14,781 nt of DNA from DASPKM01 sp036402175 (GTDB lineage: Bacteria; Bacteroidota; Bacteroidia; Chitinophagales; Chitinophagaceae), in the NCBI GenBank assembly GCA_036402175.1, contig DASWTK010000152.1:1-14781 (forward strand), given 5' to 3'. Made by a program: the position numbers and the translations under genes. This document shows, piece by piece, positions 6,586-14,038 of this stretch; within the stretch, counting starts at the first letter, position 1, and each line of letters begins with the position of its first letter. Under the pieces are notes generated by a model, which saw only the letters and a program-made list of their open reading frames with translations, did no database searches and had not been told where the DNA came from.

Positions 6586-8067
6586 ATGCCAACATTTCAA
6601 AATGCAACGGTGGAACAGATTGACAATGCAGTGCAGAATGCCTGGCTTGCATTTCATATTTACAGAAACTTTACGCTCAGGCAACGTGCCGACTTTATGC
6701 GGGCGATTGCTAGCGAAATGGAACTGGCGGGAGATGAACTGATTCGCATTGCAATGAAAGAAACACATCTTCCCGAAGCGAGGTTGATCTCTGAAAAGAC
6801 CAGGACCATATTTCAACTCAACAGCTATGCCGATGCCTGCGAAACGGGTACATGGCTGGAAGCAAGGATCGATACAGCAATACCAGATCGCAACCCGCCA
6901 AAACCAGACCTCCGCAAAATGCTAATACCACTTGGCCCTGTAGCGGTTTTCGGAGCCAGCAATTTTCCTTTTGCTTATTCAACCGCGGGTGGCGATACTG
7001 CCTGCGCATTGGCTGCAGGGTGCCCGGTTATTGTCAAAGCACATCCCGCGCATGCAGGAACTTCAGAGCTGGTAGCGGGATGTATACAATCGGCCGCGGA
7101 AAAATGTAAAATGCCCGCTGGCATATTTACGCATATTCATGGAAGTGATTTTAAGGCAGGCGAAGCACTTGTATCGCATCCCCTGATCAAAGCCGTTGGA
7201 TTCACCGGCTCATTCAGTGGCGGAAAAGCGTTGTTCGATCTTGCCAATAAAAGAAAAGAGCCGATACCTGTCTTTGCCGAAATGAGCAGCATCAACCCGG
7301 TTTTTCTTTTGCCGCAAAAGCTTCGTGAATCTGCGGTTGCCGTTGCGAAAATGTATGCCGGATCTATTACCATGGGTGTTGGCCAGTTCTGCACCAATCC
7401 AGGGTTGATCATTGGTATTGATGGAGCGCCGCTGGAAGAATTCATGGAAGCGCTTGGGAACGAAATCAGGCAGATTGCGCCCGGAGACATGCTTCATTCC
7501 GGAATCGCAAAAAATTACTCCGAAAAAAGATCCGCGGTTTTGGCGCAGCAGGATGTAGAGACCATTGCCGTTGCGGAGAAAGAACCCGGGCAGGACCAGG
7601 CTGCAGCCACCATAGCTTCAGCTAAGGCAAGAGCGTTTCTGAATAACCCCGTTTTGCACCAGGAGGTGTTTGGACCATACTCGATCGTAATACGATGCGG
7701 GGATATGAATGAAATGATAGCAGTCGCGAAAAATATTGAAGGACAGCTCACGGCTACACTGATGGCAACTGAAAATGACATCAGGGAAAACCAGGAGCTT
7801 GTTGAGACAGTAAAGAATATATGCGGGCGGTTTATAATGAACGGCGTACCAACCGGGGTCGAAGTTTGTTTGGCGATGCAGCATGGCGGACCATTTCCCG
7901 CAACTACCGACAGCAGGTTCACATCGGTTGGCGCAGACGGCATCAAAAGATTCGCGCGCCCGATGTCGTTCCAGAACTGGCCCGATGAATTACTGCCCTA
8001 TGAATTGAAACAGGGAAATCCGCTTGGAATATGGCGAACAGTAAATAATGAACTAACCAGGAAGTAA
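6586..8067 (+). CDS. 2-oxoglutarate semialdehyde dehydrogenase (NAD(P)+-dependent ALDH family)
   Basis: The enzyme oxidises 2-oxoglutarate semialdehyde (2,5-dioxopentanoate) to 2-oxoglutarate, the last step of hydroxyproline breakdown, feeding the TCA cycle. At 493 residues it has normal ALDH length. The oxyanion asparagine N126 is in FGASNFPFA, the cofactor lysine K151 in VIVKAHPAH, the general base E232 in FAEMSSINPVF, and the catalytic cysteine C269 in GQFCTNPG. The FAEMSSINPVF and GQFCTNPG forms, rather than ELGGK and GQxC(T/I)A, place it with the KGSADH type II/III branch known from sugar-acid and hydroxyproline pathways. Its stop codon TAA (8065-8067) directly abuts the ATG of the epimerase, suggesting translational coupling. 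Substrate choice rests on subfamily and context. Confidence 0.88.
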   Translation: MPTFQNATVEQIDNAVQNAWLAFHIYRNFTLRQRADFMRAIASEMELAGDELIRIAMKETHLPEARLISEKTRTIFQLNSYADACETGTWLEARIDTAIPDRNPPKPDLRKMLIPLGPVAVFGASNFPFAYSTAGGDTACALAAGCPVIVKAHPAHAGTSELVAGCIQSAAEKCKMPAGIFTHIHGSDFKAGEALVSHPLIKAVGFTGSFSGGKALFDLANKRKEPIPVFAEMSSINPVFLLPQKLRESAVAVAKMYAGSITMGVGQFCTNPGLIIGIDGAPLEEFMEALGNEIRQIAPGDMLHSGIAKNYSEKRSAVLAQQDVETIAVAEKEPGQDQAAATIASAKARAFLNNPVLHQEVFGPYSIVIRCGDMNEMIAVAKNIEGQLTATLMATENDIRENQELVETVKNICGRFIMNGVPTGVEVCLAMQHGGPFPATTDSRFTSVGADGIKRFARPMSFQNWPDELLPYELKQGNPLGIWRTVNNELTRK

Positions 8068-9069
8068 ATGAAGTCGGTTTTTAAATGCATAGACGCCCAT
8101 ACATGTGGTAATCCCGTACGATTGGTGGCAGAAGGGGGACCAAAATTGCAGGGAACATCAATGAGTGAAATGCGCCAGCATTTCCTGCGCGAATACGATT
8201 GGATACGAACAGGCCTGATGTTTGAACCGAGAGGACACGATATGATGTCGGGCAGCATACTTTATACACCGCACGATCCTCAAAACGATGTTGGTGTTCT
8301 GTTCATTGAAACCAGCGGTTGCCTGCCGATGTGCGGACATGGCACAATCGGCACAATCACCATTGCCATTGAAGAAGGCCTTGTAATTCCAAAAACTCCT
8401 GGAGTGGTAAGAATGGAAGCCCCAGCAGGACTGGTGATTGCATCCTATACCCGGGAAGGCAATAAAGTAAAAAACGTTAAAATATCGAATGTGATATCGT
8501 ATCTCCATTCTGATGGATTGAAAATAAAAAGCAGTCGGCTTGGTGAGCTTGTATTTGATGTCGCCTATGGCGGCAATTTTTATGCGATCATTGATGTACA
8601 GAAAAACTTTTCCGGGCTTGAACATTTCCGCGCCGAGGAACTGGTAATGATGAGCCGCGAACTGAGGGAGAATATCAATGCATCTTATTCATTTGTTCAT
8701 CCGCAGGATGAAACAATCCGTGGCTGCACGCACATCTTATGGACCGGTAGTACAATTGATAAAGATGCAACGGCGCGTAACGCGGTATTTTATGGCGATA
8801 AGGCCATTGACCGTTCGCCTTGCGGAACCGGAACCTCGGCCCGTATGGCCCAATGGTATGCGAAAGGGAAATTGAAAAAAGGCGATGAGTTCATCCACGA
8901 AAGTTTTATCGGTTCAACTTTCATTGGACGGATTGAAGAAGAGACAACACTAGATGGAAAGCCAGCCATCAGGCCAAGCATTGAAGGATGGGCCAGGATA
9001 TATGGACATAATACAATCTGGATTGATACAGATGATGATCCTTATGCAAATGGGTTTCAGGTAATTTAA
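8068..9069 (+). CDS. 4-hydroxyproline 2-epimerase (proline racemase family)
   Basis: This cofactor-independent enzyme inverts C2 of trans-4-hydroxy-L-proline to give cis-4-hydroxy-D-proline, the entry step of the pathway. Its 333 residues match the family length. Both catalytic cysteines are present: C89 in MCGHGTIG and C252 in RSPCGTGTSARM. The first being Cys excludes the trans-3-hydroxy-L-proline dehydratase branch, where Thr replaces one of them. The GCLPMCGHGTIG context is that of hydroxyproline epimerases (HypRE/LhpA) rather than of proline racemase proper. The ATG immediately follows the previous stop codon with no gap. Epimerase versus general proline racemase cannot be settled from sequence alone, but the surrounding genes strongly favour hydroxyproline. 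Confidence 0.92.
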   Translation: MKSVFKCIDAHTCGNPVRLVAEGGPKLQGTSMSEMRQHFLREYDWIRTGLMFEPRGHDMMSGSILYTPHDPQNDVGVLFIETSGCLPMCGHGTIGTITIAIEEGLVIPKTPGVVRMEAPAGLVIASYTREGNKVKNVKISNVISYLHSDGLKIKSSRLGELVFDVAYGGNFYAIIDVQKNFSGLEHFRAEELVMMSRELRENINASYSFVHPQDETIRGCTHILWTGSTIDKDATARNAVFYGDKAIDRSPCGTGTSARMAQWYAKGKLKKGDEFIHESFIGSTFIGRIEEETTLDGKPAIRPSIEGWARIYGHNTIWIDTDDDPYANGFQVI

Positions 9070-9115
9070 GTTTGAGGTTTTAATTTAAGGTTCGCGTATC
9101 TCACGCTATTGTTCC

Positions 9116-9123
9116 TAATTTTG
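9116..9123 (+). promoter_or_regulatory. -7 box before the GH127 gene, possible internal promoter
   Basis: TAATTTTG is an exact TAnnTTTG match ending 5 bases before the ATG at 9129, in the 59-base gap after the epimerase. A TTCG at 9091-9094, 21 bases upstream, is a poor -33 candidate. It would allow the glycosidase and dehydrogenase genes to be transcribed separately from the first three genes, with a near-leaderless mRNA. Confidence 0.5.
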
Positions 9124-9128
9124 AACGC

Positions 9129-11096
9129 ATGAAGCTATTGTGGTTTTTTTGTTTGTTGCTGTTCGACTTCAGTGCCAATGCGCAAACACTACCCTGGCAA
9201 CAGATTTATTCTGTAGGTTTCGAAAAGGTTCAGATAACAGATAAGTTCTGGAAGCCCAAAATGGATAAAGTTGCAACCGCCACACTTGGCGCCTGCATTT
9301 ATCAAACCGAAGTAAAAACTCCACGCATCCGCAATTTTGAAAAGGTAGCGAACAAAACCGGCGAAAAACACGAAGGCATTTATTATGATGATAGCGATGT
9401 GTATAAGGCGCTGGAAGCAATTGCTTATTCACTGAAGAACCGTCCGGACAATGATTTGGAAAAGAAAGCGGATGAGTGGATCGACAAAATTGCAGCGGCG
9501 CAATTACCAGATGGTTATATCAATACTTATTATACTTTGGGCGACCTTGGCCAGCGGTGGACCGACATGGAAAAACATGAGGACTACAATGCAGGGCATC
9601 TTATTGAAGCTGCCGTTGCATATTACAACACTACCGGCAAAAAGAAACTGCTGGATGTTGCGATAAGGTTCGCTGATCATATTGACTCAACCTTCCGTCT
9701 CAATAACAGGAATTGGGTTAGCGGTCACCAGGAAATTGAGCTGGCGCTGATGAAACTCTACCATCTTACAAGCAAGGAAAGGTACCTCTTGCTTGCCGAC
9801 TGGTTCCTGGACCAGCGCGGACGTGGATATGGCAAGGGAGTGATCTGGGACATGTGGAAAGACCCGAAATATTGCCAGGATTCTGTGCCGGTAAAATCTC
9901 AACGCGAAATCACCGGGCATGCCGTTCGCGCAATGTATATGTACACCGGCGCTGCCGATGTTGCGGCTGTTACTTCCGACCTTGATTATATGAAAGCAAT
10001 GAAGGCAGTGTGGGAAGACGTTGTCTATCGAAATATGTATATAACCGGTGGCATCGGATCTTCCGGAAGCAATGAAGGGTTTAGTGTTGATTATGATCTA
10101 CCGAATGAAAACGCGTATTGTGAAACCTGCGCTTCGGTTGGAATGGTTTTCTGGAACCATCGCATGAATCTGCTTACCGGTGAATCGAAATACATAGATG
10201 TACTTGAAAGGAGTTTGTATAATGGCGCACTGTCGGGACTTAGCCAGACCGGCGATCGTTTCTTTTATGGAAATCCGCTCGCATCGAAAGGGCAGCATTT
10301 CCGCCGGGAATGGTTTGGAACCGCGTGTTGCCCTTCAAACATCGCACGCCTTGTATCCTCAGTGGGCGAATACATATATGGACAAACCAATAATGGGATC
10401 TGGATCAACCTTTTCATCAGCAGCAACACAAGTTTTGCAATAGATGATAAAACAAAAATGAACATCAGAATGATCACTGATTATCCCTGGAATGGCAAAG
10501 TGAAACTGATGATGGATCCAACACGGCCTGTTACAGAAGCGTTGCGGATAAGGATGCCGGGATGGATGCGTTCGGAAGCGGTGCCCGGAAATTTATACAG
10601 ATTCATTGATTCAACCTCAACCAACGTTGATATCACCATTAATGGAAAAAGCGCCAATTATAGCTTTGACGACCGGGGTTACGCCATTTTAACACACAAA
10701 TGGAAAAAGGGTGACGTGGTAGAATTTGAATTGCCCATGCCTGCGCGGCTGGTATCTTCAAGAAAAGAAGTAAAACAAAACATCAACAGACTCGCCATCC
10801 AGAGAGGGCCGCTTGTTTATTGTGTTGAGTCAACAGATAATGGGCAACAGGCCTGGAACATTTTGATGGAGGAGAACTCCATATTCAGCCCGCACAATTT
10901 CCAACTTGGCACCGAAGAAGTCATCGCATTAAAAGGCGAGCTACCTATTGTAACTGTCTCAGCCGATGGCAAAGCTGTTCAAACTGAAAGGCGGACAGTA
11001 ACTGCCATTCCATATTATTCATGGGCTAATCGCGGACAGGCACAGATGCAGGTGTGGTTGCCAACAGTAATACAAGATATTAAACTCAACTACTGA
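9129..11096 (+). CDS. GH127 (DUF1680) glycosidase, predicted secreted beta-L-arabinofuranosidase
   Basis: This 655-residue protein resembles GH127 enzymes, retaining glycosidases that use a zinc-coordinated cysteine as nucleophile. A signal peptide (LLWFFCLLLFDFS) ends with a likely cleavage after ANA at residue 18, so it acts in the periplasm or outside. Next comes the (alpha/alpha)6 barrel, with GIYYDDSDVYKALEAIAY, LPDGYINTYY, HEDYNAGHLIEAAVAYY and REITGHAVRAMYMYTGAAD. Relative to the Bifidobacterium longum enzyme HypBA1 as I recall it (E322, E338, C340, C417, C418), matching residues are E316 in NEGF, E332 and C334 in CETC, and C400-C401 in ACCPSN; the 16-residue step between the two Glu is identical. 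C-terminal beta domains hold RIRMPGWM and NINRLAIQRGPLVYCVE. The position inside hydroxyproline genes suggests hydroxyproline-linked arabinofuranosides as substrate. GH127 also contains an aceric acid hydrolase, so specificity is inferred. Confidence 0.88.
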   Translation: MKLLWFFCLLLFDFSANAQTLPWQQIYSVGFEKVQITDKFWKPKMDKVATATLGACIYQTEVKTPRIRNFEKVANKTGEKHEGIYYDDSDVYKALEAIAYSLKNRPDNDLEKKADEWIDKIAAAQLPDGYINTYYTLGDLGQRWTDMEKHEDYNAGHLIEAAVAYYNTTGKKKLLDVAIRFADHIDSTFRLNNRNWVSGHQEIELALMKLYHLTSKERYLLLADWFLDQRGRGYGKGVIWDMWKDPKYCQDSVPVKSQREITGHAVRAMYMYTGAADVAAVTSDLDYMKAMKAVWEDVVYRNMYITGGIGSSGSNEGFSVDYDLPNENAYCETCASVGMVFWNHRMNLLTGESKYIDVLERSLYNGALSGLSQTGDRFFYGNPLASKGQHFRREWFGTACCPSNIARLVSSVGEYIYGQTNNGIWINLFISSNTSFAIDDKTKMNIRMITDYPWNGKVKLMMDPTRPVTEALRIRMPGWMRSEAVPGNLYRFIDSTSTNVDITINGKSANYSFDDRGYAILTHKWKKGDVVEFELPMPARLVSSRKEVKQNINRLAIQRGPLVYCVESTDNGQQAWNILMEENSIFSPHNFQLGTEEVIALKGELPIVTVSADGKAVQTERRTVTAIPYYSWANRGQAQMQVWLPTVIQDIKLNY

Positions 11097-11104
11097 ATCA
11101 AAAG

Positions 11105-12370
11105 ATGAAAGCAATTGTAATAGGAGGAGGGATCATCGGTTTAAGTTCGGCATTTTATTTAAAGCAATCGGGTTGGGAAGTAACGGTGCTGGATAAGGGA
11201 GATATGCTGAATAACTGCAGTTATGGTAATGCGGGATACATTTGTCCGAGCCATTTCATTCCTTTAGCCACACCCGGAATAGTAAAACAGGGATTCAAAT
11301 GGATGATGAACCCCACAAGTCCGTTTTATATACAACCACGATTGAGCTGGCCCCTTATAGACTGGGGCATTAAATTCATGCGTGTTGCGAAGCAGGTAAA
11401 TGTAAACGCGGCCGCCGTTCCACTTAGGGATATTGCACTGCTGAGCATGGATTGTTATAACGATTGGAAAACCATACCCGGGTTCGACTTCTACTATGAG
11501 AAAAAAGGCATTCTCGAATTATTCCAGACAGACGAGAAAGCGCATCATGCAGAAGAAACCGCAAAAAGGGCGGACGAACTTGGATTGGATGCTGTGATGA
11601 TCTCTGGTGAAGAGGTGCAGGCGCTTGAACCACATACCCGCGTTATTTCTAAAGGCGCGCTATTTTTTAAATGCGATGCGCATTGCTATCCGAACGACCT
11701 GATGAAAGACCTGATAGCCTACCTTAAAAAAAATGGTGTTGAGCTGATAACCGGCGAAGAAGTGACAGGCTTTGAAAAAAATAATGGAAGAATATCAAAA
11801 GTTATTACTCCCAATAAAACTTATGAAGCAGACGCGGTAGTTCTTGCTACAGGTTCGTGGAGCCGTCCCATTGCTGCTATGCTTGGTGTGAATATTCCAA
11901 TGGTAGCCGGACGTGGTTATTCAATAACAACAGACGATCAGCGGTTCCGCGTTAATTATCCTTCTGTTCTCATGGAAGGCAGGGTTGCTATTACGCCAAT
12001 GAATGGCCGAACCCGGTTTGGTGGAACGATGGAGATCACATCCATGAATGTACCGGCGCGCATTGCACGTGTTAAAGGAATACTGGACGCGGTAAAAAGG
12101 TATTTTCCTGAATTCGAAATTCCATTGCCTCCGTTGGATCAGGTATGGTTTGGATACCGCCCCTGTTCCGCGGATGGATTGCCATACCTTGGTCGCTCAA
12201 GCCGCGTTAGCAACCTCATTCTGGCAACGGGTCATTCCATGCTGGGATTAAGCCTGGGACCGGGAACAGGAAAGCTGGTTGCAGAAATTGCGAATGAAAG
12301 TTCCCGCAGTATGAATATTGATCCATTTGATCCGAATCGCTTTATGAAAAATCAGAAACATGTCAGCTAA
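11105..12370 (+). CDS. FAD-dependent D-amino acid dehydrogenase, probable cis-4-hydroxy-D-proline dehydrogenase
   Basis: This 421-residue DadA-type flavoprotein is predicted to oxidise cis-4-hydroxy-D-proline to 1-pyrroline-4-hydroxy-2-carboxylate. The N-terminal FAD motif is GGGIIG (7-12), with D30 closing the second strand of the Rossmann fold. The DadA-like CSYGNAGYICPSHFIPLATPG segment follows at about 38-58. Substrate-domain strands include MVAGRGYSITT and TRFGGTMEIT, and the late FAD-binding block includes WFGYRPCSADGLPYLG and ATGHSMLGLSLGPGTGKLVAEI. It is a single-subunit enzyme like HypO of Sinorhizobium, not the multi-subunit LhpBEF type, and probably delivers electrons to the respiratory chain. 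It starts 8 bases after the glycosidase stop codon, so the two are surely co-transcribed. General D-amino acid dehydrogenase activity is the alternative; context favours hydroxyproline. Confidence 0.88.
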   Translation: MKAIVIGGGIIGLSSAFYLKQSGWEVTVLDKGDMLNNCSYGNAGYICPSHFIPLATPGIVKQGFKWMMNPTSPFYIQPRLSWPLIDWGIKFMRVAKQVNVNAAAVPLRDIALLSMDCYNDWKTIPGFDFYYEKKGILELFQTDEKAHHAEETAKRADELGLDAVMISGEEVQALEPHTRVISKGALFFKCDAHCYPNDLMKDLIAYLKKNGVELITGEEVTGFEKNNGRISKVITPNKTYEADAVVLATGSWSRPIAAMLGVNIPMVAGRGYSITTDDQRFRVNYPSVLMEGRVAITPMNGRTRFGGTMEITSMNVPARIARVKGILDAVKRYFPEFEIPLPPLDQVWFGYRPCSADGLPYLGRSSRVSNLILATGHSMLGLSLGPGTGKLVAEIANESSRSMNIDPFDPNRFMKNQKHVS

Positions 12371-12413
12371 TGTTAAAATTGATGAACTAACTGATAAGTA
12401 TTCCTCCCGGCCT

Positions 12414-12421
12414 TATTTTTA
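12414..12421 (+). promoter_or_regulatory. Candidate -7 box of bshC
   Basis: TATTTTTA differs from TAnnTTTG only in the last base and lies 9 bases before the bshC ATG, in the 60-base gap after the hydroxyproline cluster. It suggests bshC starts its own transcript. Confidence 0.3.
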
Positions 12422-12430
12422 CGCTCGCTT

Positions 12431-14038
12431 ATGAACTGTAAGTCTACTAATCTCCCTTTCAGGCAAACCGGATTCTTCTCCAGGGTCGTTCTTGATTATC
12501 TTGATCAGTCATCATCACTGCGCGGGTTTTACGAACACGATGTAAACATTGAAGGCATAAAGAAAGCGATTGAAAACAGAAAAGCATTTCCAACTGACAG
12601 GTCATTGCTTCAAACTGAACTATCACGCCAGTACAAGGACATACAATCAAGCGAACGCGTTAGTACAAATATTCAGAGACTGGGTGAAACAGATACTTTT
12701 ACAGTTTGCACGGCACACCAGCCCGGCCTTTTTACAGGCAACCTTTATTTTGTTTATAAAATACTGCATGCGATAAGGCTGGCTGATTTTCTTTCAAAGC
12801 AACTGCCGCAATATCATTTTGTGCCCGTTTTTTATATGGGTTGTGAAGATGCCGACCTGGATGAACTGGGTCATGTTCATCTTGACGGCCAGAAACTGGT
12901 TTGGGATACCAAACAAACGGGAGCTGTAGGCAGGATGAATACCAGGGGCATCGATAAACTGATTCACCTGGTAGAAGGTCAGTTAGGCGTGCATCCATAC
13001 GGTAAGGAACTTGCCGACCTCTTAAGGCGATCGTACCTGGAAAGTCCGAACATTCAGATCGCAACATTCAAACTTGTGAATGAACTGTTTGGTGATCGTG
13101 GCCTTGTTGTTCTTATTCCCGACAATGCTAACCTGAAAAGAGTGATGAAGCCTGTGTTTGAGGAAGACCTGACATCGCAGGTTCCATCAAATATAGTGAG
13201 CCAGTCGGTAGCTGCGCTTGATAAAGCTGGATTCAAAGTGCAGGCGCAACCAAGAGAGATCAATTTGTTTTACCTGAAAGACAACCTGCGTCAGCGCATC
13301 ATACAAAATGGAACTGGTTACAAAGTGCACGATAGCCAGCTCAGATTTTCAACAGAGGAACTGCGCACAGCTCTGGAAAATGAACCGGATGTTTTCAGTC
13401 CGAATGTGATTCTGCGTGGCATATTTCAGGAAACAATTCTTCCCGACGTTGCATTTATCGGAGGGGGAGGAGAACTGGCATACTGGCTGGAATTAAAATC
13501 ATTATTCGAAAACTATAACGTTCCGTTCCCGGTACTCATTCTTCGCAATTCTTTCCTGGTAATTGAAAAGAAATGGAAAGATAAAATGGAGAAGATGGGA
13601 TTGACCGCTGAAGAAATTTTCAAACCCGAGCAGGAACTGACCTCGCTGCTTGTGAAAAAAGAATCGGCCAATCAGCTCAGCCTTGAACAGCATATACAAT
13701 CCGCGCAAAAGTTTTACGGTGATCTGAAACAACTGTCAGGCAAAGTAGATGTTACACTGGCTGATCATGTTGGCGCACTGGAAGCAACGGCATTGAAGAA
13801 ATTGCAAACGCTGGAGAAAAAATTGCTGAGGGCCGAAAAGAAAAATTTTGCAGATCACCTGAGACAGGTAAGTATAATCAGGCAGGCTTTATTTCCAAAC
13901 GACAGCCTGCAGGAGCGTGTTGAGAATTTCATGCCTTATTATGCAAAATGGGGGAAGGAATTCTTCAATATCATCTATGATCATTCCGAACCATTGCAGG
14001 ATGGATTTGTAGTCATCTCAACGGATTCGTCAGACTGA
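12431..14038 (+). CDS. bshC: Bacillithiol biosynthesis cysteine-adding enzyme
   Basis: BshC is the putative enzyme that joins cysteine to glucosaminyl-malate in the last step of bacillithiol synthesis, in the cytosol. The 535-residue length is normal for the family. Recognisable blocks are LPFRQTGFFSRVVLDYLD at the N-terminus, the nucleotide-binding-like TAHQPGLFTGNLYFVYKIL at 94-112, FVPVFYMGCEDADLDELGH (the family's E-D-x-D-x-x-E block) at about 130-148, and FIGGGGELAYWLELKSLFE. A predicted coiled coil of alternating Lys, Leu and Glu (ALKKLQTLEKKLLRAEKK) lies near residue 460. Several Bacteroidetes carry bacillithiol genes. The bshA and bshB genes are not in this window. The 3' end overlaps the convergent neighbour by 26 bases. 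Confidence 0.93.
   Translation: MNCKSTNLPFRQTGFFSRVVLDYLDQSSSLRGFYEHDVNIEGIKKAIENRKAFPTDRSLLQTELSRQYKDIQSSERVSTNIQRLGETDTFTVCTAHQPGLFTGNLYFVYKILHAIRLADFLSKQLPQYHFVPVFYMGCEDADLDELGHVHLDGQKLVWDTKQTGAVGRMNTRGIDKLIHLVEGQLGVHPYGKELADLLRRSYLESPNIQIATFKLVNELFGDRGLVVLIPDNANLKRVMKPVFEEDLTSQVPSNIVSQSVAALDKAGFKVQAQPREINLFYLKDNLRQRIIQNGTGYKVHDSQLRFSTEELRTALENEPDVFSPNVILRGIFQETILPDVAFIGGGGELAYWLELKSLFENYNVPFPVLILRNSFLVIEKKWKDKMEKMGLTAEEIFKPEQELTSLLVKKESANQLSLEQHIQSAQKFYGDLKQLSGKVDVTLADHVGALEATALKKLQTLEKKLLRAEKKNFADHLRQVSIIRQALFPNDSLQERVENFMPYYAKWGKEFFNIIYDHSEPLQDGFVVISTDSSD

Larger units (their letters stand above)
5578..12370 (+). other. Predicted hydroxyproline / hydroxyproline-arabinoside utilisation cluster
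   Basis: Five genes on one strand are spaced 75, 0, 59 and 8 bases apart: deaminase, semialdehyde dehydrogenase, epimerase, GH127 glycosidase, D-amino acid dehydrogenase. The four non-glycosidase genes match the known epimerase route from trans-4-hydroxy-L-proline to 2-oxoglutarate: epimerisation to cis-4-hydroxy-D-proline, oxidation to pyrroline-4-hydroxy-2-carboxylate, deamination to 2-oxoglutarate semialdehyde, and oxidation to 2-oxoglutarate. The glycosidase has a signal peptide; the rest appear cytosolic. A -7 box before the glycosidase gene may give a second transcript for the last two genes. Transport and regulation genes are not in the window. Confidence 0.8.

Noticed and set aside
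7515..7946. A 143-codon open frame on the minus strand
   Set aside because: It is antisense to the aldehyde dehydrogenase C-terminal half, and its composition looks like the complement of that gene.
8158..8625. A 155-codon open frame on the minus strand
   Set aside because: It is antisense to the epimerase, which has both catalytic cysteines; the shadow translation shows no domain.
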